Assembly: GCF_002910905.1 (NCBI RefSeq)
Contig: NZ_NEUE01000008.1
Location: 1-35,206 of the forward strand
From: Streptomyces sp. SM11
GTDB lineage: Bacteria > Actinomycetota > Actinomycetes > Streptomycetales > Streptomycetaceae
DNA length: 35,206 nucleotides
Direction of reading: 5' to 3'
The notes under the pieces are model-generated. The model saw only the letters and a program-made list of their open reading frames with translations, had not been told where the DNA came from and ran no database searches. This document shows positions 31,953 to 35,206 of the stretch, piece after piece (position 1 is the first letter of the stretch; every line of letters starts with the position of its first letter). The position numbers and the translations under genes were made by a program.

Positions 31953-32357
31953 ATGCCGGCAGACGCCACGGCTCACGTGCGCATCGCCCGCCCGTCCCGC
32001 GATCTCGCGGCGGCGGAACGCTTCTGGGTGGCGGGGCTCGGCCTCGACGTCCAGTACCGGCACGAGGCGGACGGTACCCCCGGCCGCCACTCGCTGCTCA
32101 TGGTCGGCTGGCCCGGCGCGGCCTGGCACCTGGAGCTCGTCCACGACCCGGCCGCCCCCGTGGAACCGCGCCCGACGCCCGAGGACCTGCTGGTGGTCTA
32201 CCTCGGCGAAGAGGTGCCGGACGCTCTCGTGGAGCGGCTCGAACAGCACGGCGGCACGAGAGTGCCCGCGCACAACCCGTACTGGGACACCTGGGGCGTC
32301 ACGCTTCAGGACCCGGACGGCTACCTGCTGGTGCTGTCCACCTGGACGTGGTCGTGA
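31953..32357 (+). CDS. VOC-family (glyoxalase/bleomycin-resistance-like) protein
   Basis: A 134-residue vicinal-oxygen-chelate fold protein: HVRIARPSRDLAAAERFWVA then GLGLDVQYRH, SLLMVGWPGAAWHLELVHDP, LLVVYLGEEVPDALVERLEQ and the closing WGVTLQDPDGYLLVLSTWTW. It has one betaalphabetabetabeta module pair, as in glyoxalase-I-like and fosfomycin or bleomycin-resistance proteins. Possible metal ligands are the His in HVRI, the Glu in HLELV and a C-terminal position, but the third is not clear. AGGAGG lies before ATG 31953. Its stop overlaps the GTG of the next gene, so the two are co-translated. Confidence 0.87.
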   Translation: MPADATAHVRIARPSRDLAAAERFWVAGLGLDVQYRHEADGTPGRHSLLMVGWPGAAWHLELVHDPAAPVEPRPTPEDLLVVYLGEEVPDALVERLEQHGGTRVPAHNPYWDTWGVTLQDPDGYLLVLSTWTWS

Positions 32358-32973
32358 TCGGACTGCTGAGGGCGATACGCGCCCGCCTCACGTCGGGTTC
32401 CGCACAGCAGCCGGCCGGGCCGCCGCCACTCTCCGGGGCGGAGACGGCCGAAGCCGAGGCCCAGCTCGGAGTCACCTTCCCCCAGGAGTACCGCCGTTAC
32501 CTGCTGGAGGTGAGCGCAGGTGGTGCTGTCGCCCGGCTGGCGAGGACCGACGGCGTCTGGTGGTGGGCGGACAGCGGCGACACGCGACGCGACCTGCTGG
32601 CCCTGCCCTTCCCGCACCCCGACTCCTACGACGAGGCCGATGACGCGCTCCTCCGGCGCGAGCCCCGGGCCGAGGACCGTCCGGACGACGGAGAAGCGTT
32701 CTCCCGGGCCTGGACCGCCTGGGACGACGAGGCCGGCGAGTTCGAGGACCGGAAGACCGCCGGGGCCATCGTCCTGAAGGAGCACGGCTGCGGCTTCGCC
32801 ACGCTGCTGGCCGTCACCGGGCCGCTGGCCGGCACCGTCTGGTGGGACGGGCGGGCCACCTGCGATCTGATCGTCTCGCTGTCCCCGGACCACGCGGCGG
32901 CGCACGGCCCGTGACCTTCGGCGAGTGGCTGGAGCGCGACTCCTGGGACCTGCTCCCGCCGGGCTGGGGATGA
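32354..32973 (+). pseudogene. SMI1/KNR4 (SUKH) family protein, C-terminus frameshifted
   Basis: GTG 32354 overlaps the VOC stop as GTGA. The frame encodes a 186-residue SUKH-fold protein: LSGAETAEAEAQLGVTFPQE then YRRYLLEVSAGGAV is the family N-terminus, and DRKTAGAIVLKEHGCGFATL then LAVTGPLAGTVWWDGRA the core strands. The frame stops at 32914. Directly beyond, another frame gives VTFGEWLERDSWDLLPPGWG and a stop at 32973 with perfect codon bias. It has the natural SUKH-type C-terminal helix, so one base is probably missing near 32910. SUKH proteins include immunity proteins of contact toxins, but no toxin is visible here. Confidence 0.75.
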
Positions 32974-33025
32974 GAGACCCGCGGTGGGCATGACCGCCAC
33001 ATCGCGGGCGTCGCGGGTACGTGAA

Positions 33026-33078
33026 GCTCCCGGTGGACCGGGTTGGTGTTCTCGGCCGAGATCCCGTCCACCGGGAGC
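33026..33078. repeat. Inverted repeat with 13-bp perfect arms
   Basis: GCTCCCGGTGGAC (33026-33038) and GTCCACCGGGAGC (33066-33078) flank 27 bases, with GGG/CCC continuing the pairing inside. It stands between the SUKH stop and the start of the low-GC patch. It may be a terminator or the end of a lost element. No transposase is visible. Confidence 0.6.
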
Positions 33079-33089
33079 CACGTCGCCAT

Positions 33090-33263
33090 CTACGTTAGGC
33101 GCCGGCGCTGCACCCTGGACGTGCACCCGTAGCTCTTCTTCACTTTCATGACACATCCGCGAACCTGAAGCTTCGAATTCTCCTTGAGACTCTTCGTCTT
33201 CTGTTTCTTGGCGGGAGCCTTCTTCCCGCAGTGCTGATGTCGATGACGATTCTGCCGGTGCAC
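33090..33263 (-). CDS. Low-GC, Lys/Arg-rich 57-residue ORF with three Cys (uncertain)
   Basis: GTG 33263 opens MHRQNRHRHQHCGKKAPAKK, then QKTKSLKENSKLQVRGC, then VMKVKKSYGCTSRVQRRRLT to a TAG at 33090. The region 33121-33240 is about 52% GC against about 72% around it, so it is probably foreign. The peptide is extremely basic, with Cys residues in the middle and near the end. A precursor peptide, a fragment of a larger lost protein or chance are all possible. I see no maturation enzyme nearby and do not recognise a family. Confidence 0.25.
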   Translation of the reverse strand: MHRQNRHRHQHCGKKAPAKKQKTKSLKENSKLQVRGCVMKVKKSYGCTSRVQRRRLT

Positions 33264-33293
33264 ACCTGCTTCGCCTGGCCGCGACCGCGGCCC

Positions 33294-33875
33294 TCACTCT
33301 GCACCGAGCGGAGTCCCCGCCCACGTCTGAGGCGCCCACACCCCCGACCGCCGCAGCGACGCCGGGCAGTGGCGGAAGATCTCATCGATCTCGACGACCA
33401 GGGCGAGCTTCGGGCGCCGGCCCTTCACCGTCATCGCGTCGAAGAACGGGGCGTCCGTGAGGATGCTGGCCCGTCCATTGATACGCAGGACGTCCATCGC
33501 GCCGGGTATCAGATAGAGCAGACCCACGCGCGGGTTCGCCAGGATGTTGTGGAAGCTGTCCGCGCGGCGGTTGCCCGGGCGGTCGGGCAGGGCGATGGTG
33601 CCCGGGTCCAGGACATGGGTGAAGCCGGGGGTGTCGCCGCGCGGGGTGGCGTCGCAGTCGCCGGCCGCGTCGGACGTGGCCAGGACGCACAGCGGGGAGC
33701 GGGCCAGCAGGCCCAGGTCGTCGTCGGTGAGCCGGTTGTGGACCTTGTCGATGACGATCGGGTGCGGGGTGCCCAGAAGCTCGCGCAGTTCGTCCGCCGA
33801 ACCCAGGGGAACGGCCCCGGCCAGCGGACCGGTGGCGGGGGCGGTGGTGTCGGCGTCGGGGTCGGCGTACGACAA
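33294..33875 (-). CDS. PPOX-type FMN-dependent flavoprotein, probably C-terminally truncated
   Basis: A 193-residue pyridoxamine-5'-phosphate-oxidase-fold protein. TTG 33875 is the only plausible start in frame (a TAA lies upstream). Features are PHPIVIDKVHNRLTDDDLGL, SPLCVLATSDAAGDCDATPR, PGNRRADSFHNILANPRVGL, FFDAMTVKGRRPKLALVVEI and IFRHCPASLRRSGVWAPQTW. Homologues of this subgroup that I recall continue about 30-40 residues beyond that last motif. Here it ends in AGTPLGAE exactly where GC content drops. The upstream iron-box-like site is shared with the FecCD permease, hinting at a link to iron or haem metabolism (inferred). Confidence 0.75.
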   Translation of the reverse strand: MSYADPDADTTAPATGPLAGAVPLGSADELRELLGTPHPIVIDKVHNRLTDDDLGLLARSPLCVLATSDAAGDCDATPRGDTPGFTHVLDPGTIALPDRPGNRRADSFHNILANPRVGLLYLIPGAMDVLRINGRASILTDAPFFDAMTVKGRRPKLALVVEIDEIFRHCPASLRRSGVWAPQTWAGTPLGAE

Positions 33876-33929
33876 GGAAGGGGCTCCGAACTGGTGGGGG
33901 TGCGGCAGCGCACGGCCGAACAGGCGCTG

Positions 33930-33948
33930 TTAGGGTGACCTTACTTTG
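33930..33948. promoter_or_regulatory. Iron-box-like site (DmdR/IdeR type)
   Basis: The 19 bases TTAGGGTGACCTTACTTTG match the IdeR/DmdR consensus TTAGGTTAGSCTAACCTAA at about 11 positions, including TTAGG and CCT/AC elements. The position between a divergent flavoprotein and a siderophore-type permease supports iron-dependent repression by DmdR1. Confidence 0.5.
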
Positions 33949-33960
33949 GGCCTCTTCGTG

Positions 33961-34012
33961 TTCCCTGTCCGGGGCCGACCGGTCGACTTCCCCGTCCGGG
34001 GCCGACCGGTCG
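33961..34012. repeat. 27-bp direct repeat before the FecCD gene
   Basis: Two 25-base copies (33961-33985 and 33988-34012) differ by one base and are offset by 27. Each ends in the self-complementary CGACCGGTCG. They lie between the iron-box-like site and the permease start. They may be tandem regulator sites or a simple duplication in the leader. Confidence 0.75.
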
Positions 34013-34113
34013 CCCCGGCGTCTCCCGCGCGCCCAGGGCTGCCCCAGCGCCGACGAACCAGCGTGAGGAACGACAGTGCACCACCGCATTCCGGCCGCCC
34101 CGGTGGCCGGGTC

Positions 34114-35181
34114 GTGAGCGGCTCGGCCCTCCTGGCGAAGGAGAAACCACCGGGCGGCGGCAAGGAGACGCGGCGCAGGCGCAGTCGGCCCGCGCTCGCC
34201 CTCGGGCTCCTCGCCGCCCTCGCCGTGCTGTTCCTCACCGTGGTCGCCAGCCTCGCCATCGGCTCGAGCGATGTGCCCTTCCGGGACGTCGTCGACGGGG
34301 TGCTCGACCCGGACGTCTCCGTGAAGGGCCAGCTCATCGTCCAGGAGGTCCGTATCCCGCGCACCGTCGCCGGGCTCCTCGCCGGTGCGGCGCTCGGCCT
34401 CGCGGGCACGGTGATGCAGGGCGTCGCCCGTAACCCGCTCGCCGACCCCCAGCTCCTCGGCATCAACGCCGGCGCGTCCGTCGCCGTGGTGTGCTCGATC
34501 ACCCTGCTCGGGTTCACCGTCGCCACCCAGTTCATCTGGTTCGGCTTCCTCGGCGCGCTGCTCGCCGCTCTCCTCGTGTACGGGGTCGGCTCGCTCGGGC
34601 GGGAAGGTGCGACGCCCGTGAAGCTCGCCCTGGCGGGGGCCGCGACCGCCGCCGTCCTCACCTCGGTGACCAGCGCGATCCTGCTCCAGGACCGGGGCAG
34701 CTACGACCAGTTCCGGTTCTGGCAGCTCGGCGCGCTGAACGCCCGCGGCTCCGAGGTGCTCTGGCAGGTCTCGCCGTTCATCGCGGTCGGCGTCGTCCTC
34801 GCCCTGGCCCTCGGACCGCAGCTCAACGCCCTCTCCCTCGGCGACGACCTGGCCCGCGGCCTCGGCCAGCGGGTCGGGACCATCCGGATGGTGTCCGCCC
34901 TCGCCGTGGTGATCCTGTGCGGCGCGGCCACCGTCGTCGCCGGGCCCATCGGCTTCGTCGGGCTCGCCGTACCGCACGCCGCCCGCCTCATCACCGGACC
35001 CGACTACCGTTGGGTGCTCCCGTACAGCATGGTGCTCGCCCCGGTCATGCTGCTCGTCGCCGACATCGTCGGCCGGGTCATCGCCCGCCCCGGCGAGGTG
35101 CAGGTCGGCGTGATCACCGCCGCCATCGGCTGCATCCCCTTCATCTGGCTGGTCCGGCGCAGGAAACTGGTGGAGCTGTGA
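34114..35181 (+). CDS. FecCD-family siderophore ABC transporter permease
   Basis: A 355-residue inner-membrane permease for ferric siderophore or haem uptake. After a basic N-terminal arm come about ten hydrophobic helices, starting ALALGLLAALAVLFLTVVAS. Family markers are VQEVRIPRTVAGLLAGAALG then LAGTVMQGVARNPLADPQLL, INAGASVAV, FRFWQLGALNARGSEVLW, and near the C-terminus AGPIGFVGLAVPHAARLITG, DYRWVLPYSMVLAPVMLL, DIVGRVIARPGEVQVGVITA. GTG 34114 is chosen since it overlaps the stop of a 13-codon leader ORF (GTG 34076, with GAGGA before it) as GTGA; GTG 34063 is an in-frame alternative. Iron control is suggested by the upstream site. Confidence 0.92.
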   Translation: MSGSALLAKEKPPGGGKETRRRRSRPALALGLLAALAVLFLTVVASLAIGSSDVPFRDVVDGVLDPDVSVKGQLIVQEVRIPRTVAGLLAGAALGLAGTVMQGVARNPLADPQLLGINAGASVAVVCSITLLGFTVATQFIWFGFLGALLAALLVYGVGSLGREGATPVKLALAGAATAAVLTSVTSAILLQDRGSYDQFRFWQLGALNARGSEVLWQVSPFIAVGVVLALALGPQLNALSLGDDLARGLGQRVGTIRMVSALAVVILCGAATVVAGPIGFVGLAVPHAARLITGPDYRWVLPYSMVLAPVMLLVADIVGRVIARPGEVQVGVITAAIGCIPFIWLVRRRKLVEL

Positions 35182-35206
35182 ACGCGCCCCGCCCCGGCAG
35201 CCCGGA
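35178..35206 (+). CDS. Start of the next transporter gene (cut by window edge)
   Basis: GTG 35178 overlaps the permease stop as GTGA and encodes MNAPRPGSP up to the edge. In siderophore operons of this kind it should be the second FecCD permease or the ATPase; only nine residues are visible. Confidence 0.5.

Noticed and set aside
32814..33089. 91-codon minus-strand ORF overlapping the SUKH end
   Set aside because: Overlaps a better-supported gene and an inverted repeat; no family resemblance.
28600..33300. A complete defence or biosynthetic gene cluster in the accessory region
   Set aside because: Genes are unrelated single units, several are broken, and no nuclease, toxin, synthetase or maturation enzyme is present.

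Overview
The window is very GC-rich (about 72%, with almost every third codon position G or C), uses GTG and TTG starts freely, and carries families typical of actinomycetes (DUF397, DUF5753 helix-turn-helix, PucR regulators, TTG-started genes). It is best read as a Streptomyces chromosome segment. The order PucR regulator, proline dehydrogenase, P5C dehydrogenase, then leuB, ilvE, agmatine deiminase and cimA resembles, from memory, the S. coelicolor neighbourhood near SCO5518-SCO5529.

Layout. (1) 1-3.6 kb: proline catabolism, with a divergent PucR regulator (cut by the window edge) and a perfect palindrome beside it. (2) 3.6-7.0 kb: a nitroreductase, the decayed remains of an aminoglycoside 2'-N-acetyltransferase-like gene, and an NADPH-dependent MDR reductase divergent from a frameshifted LysR gene. 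(3) 7.0-13.9 kb: branched-chain amino acid core (a 42-residue conserved-looking peptide, leuB, ilvE, cimA), interrupted by agmatine deiminase and its presumed TetR regulator. cimA is preceded by a leader peptide with paired rare Ile codons and a textbook intrinsic terminator, which I interpret as an isoleucine-sensing attenuator. (4) 13.9-18.5 kb: a decayed small gene, a five-unit 20-bp tandem array, a CebR-like box, a secreted Calx-beta/GH3 beta-glucosidase and a secreted/membrane protein with a Gly-rich tail. (5) 18.5-23.8 kb: a frameshifted secreted propeller-like protein, a small exported protein, an ornithine cyclodeaminase-family enzyme and an AraC/GyrI-like regulator. (6) 23.8-28.5 kb: a WhiJ/abaA-like trio (DUF397, DUF5753 HTH, RsbW-like ATPase) around a perfect palindrome, then a thioredoxin-reductase-like flavoprotein and a catalase. 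(7) 28.6-33.9 kb: an accessory region with many broken genes and GC falling to about 50% in patches: a membrane peptide broken by a 7-bp duplication, Nudix, GNAT, a lipoprotein preceded by a gene with two in-frame nonsense codons, VOC and SUKH proteins, and a PPOX flavoprotein that seems truncated where the GC drops. (8) 33.9 kb to the end: an iron-box-like site and a FecCD siderophore permease running off the window.

Intact metabolic genes have clean terminators and clear operators; the junctions between conserved blocks hold most of the decay. Three of the broken genes differ from an intact frame by what looks like one base (LysR, propeller protein, SUKH), so sequencing or assembly error must be considered. 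The 7-bp duplication and the two nonsense codons are harder to explain that way. I did not find tRNA, rRNA, a CRISPR array or a complete insertion sequence.
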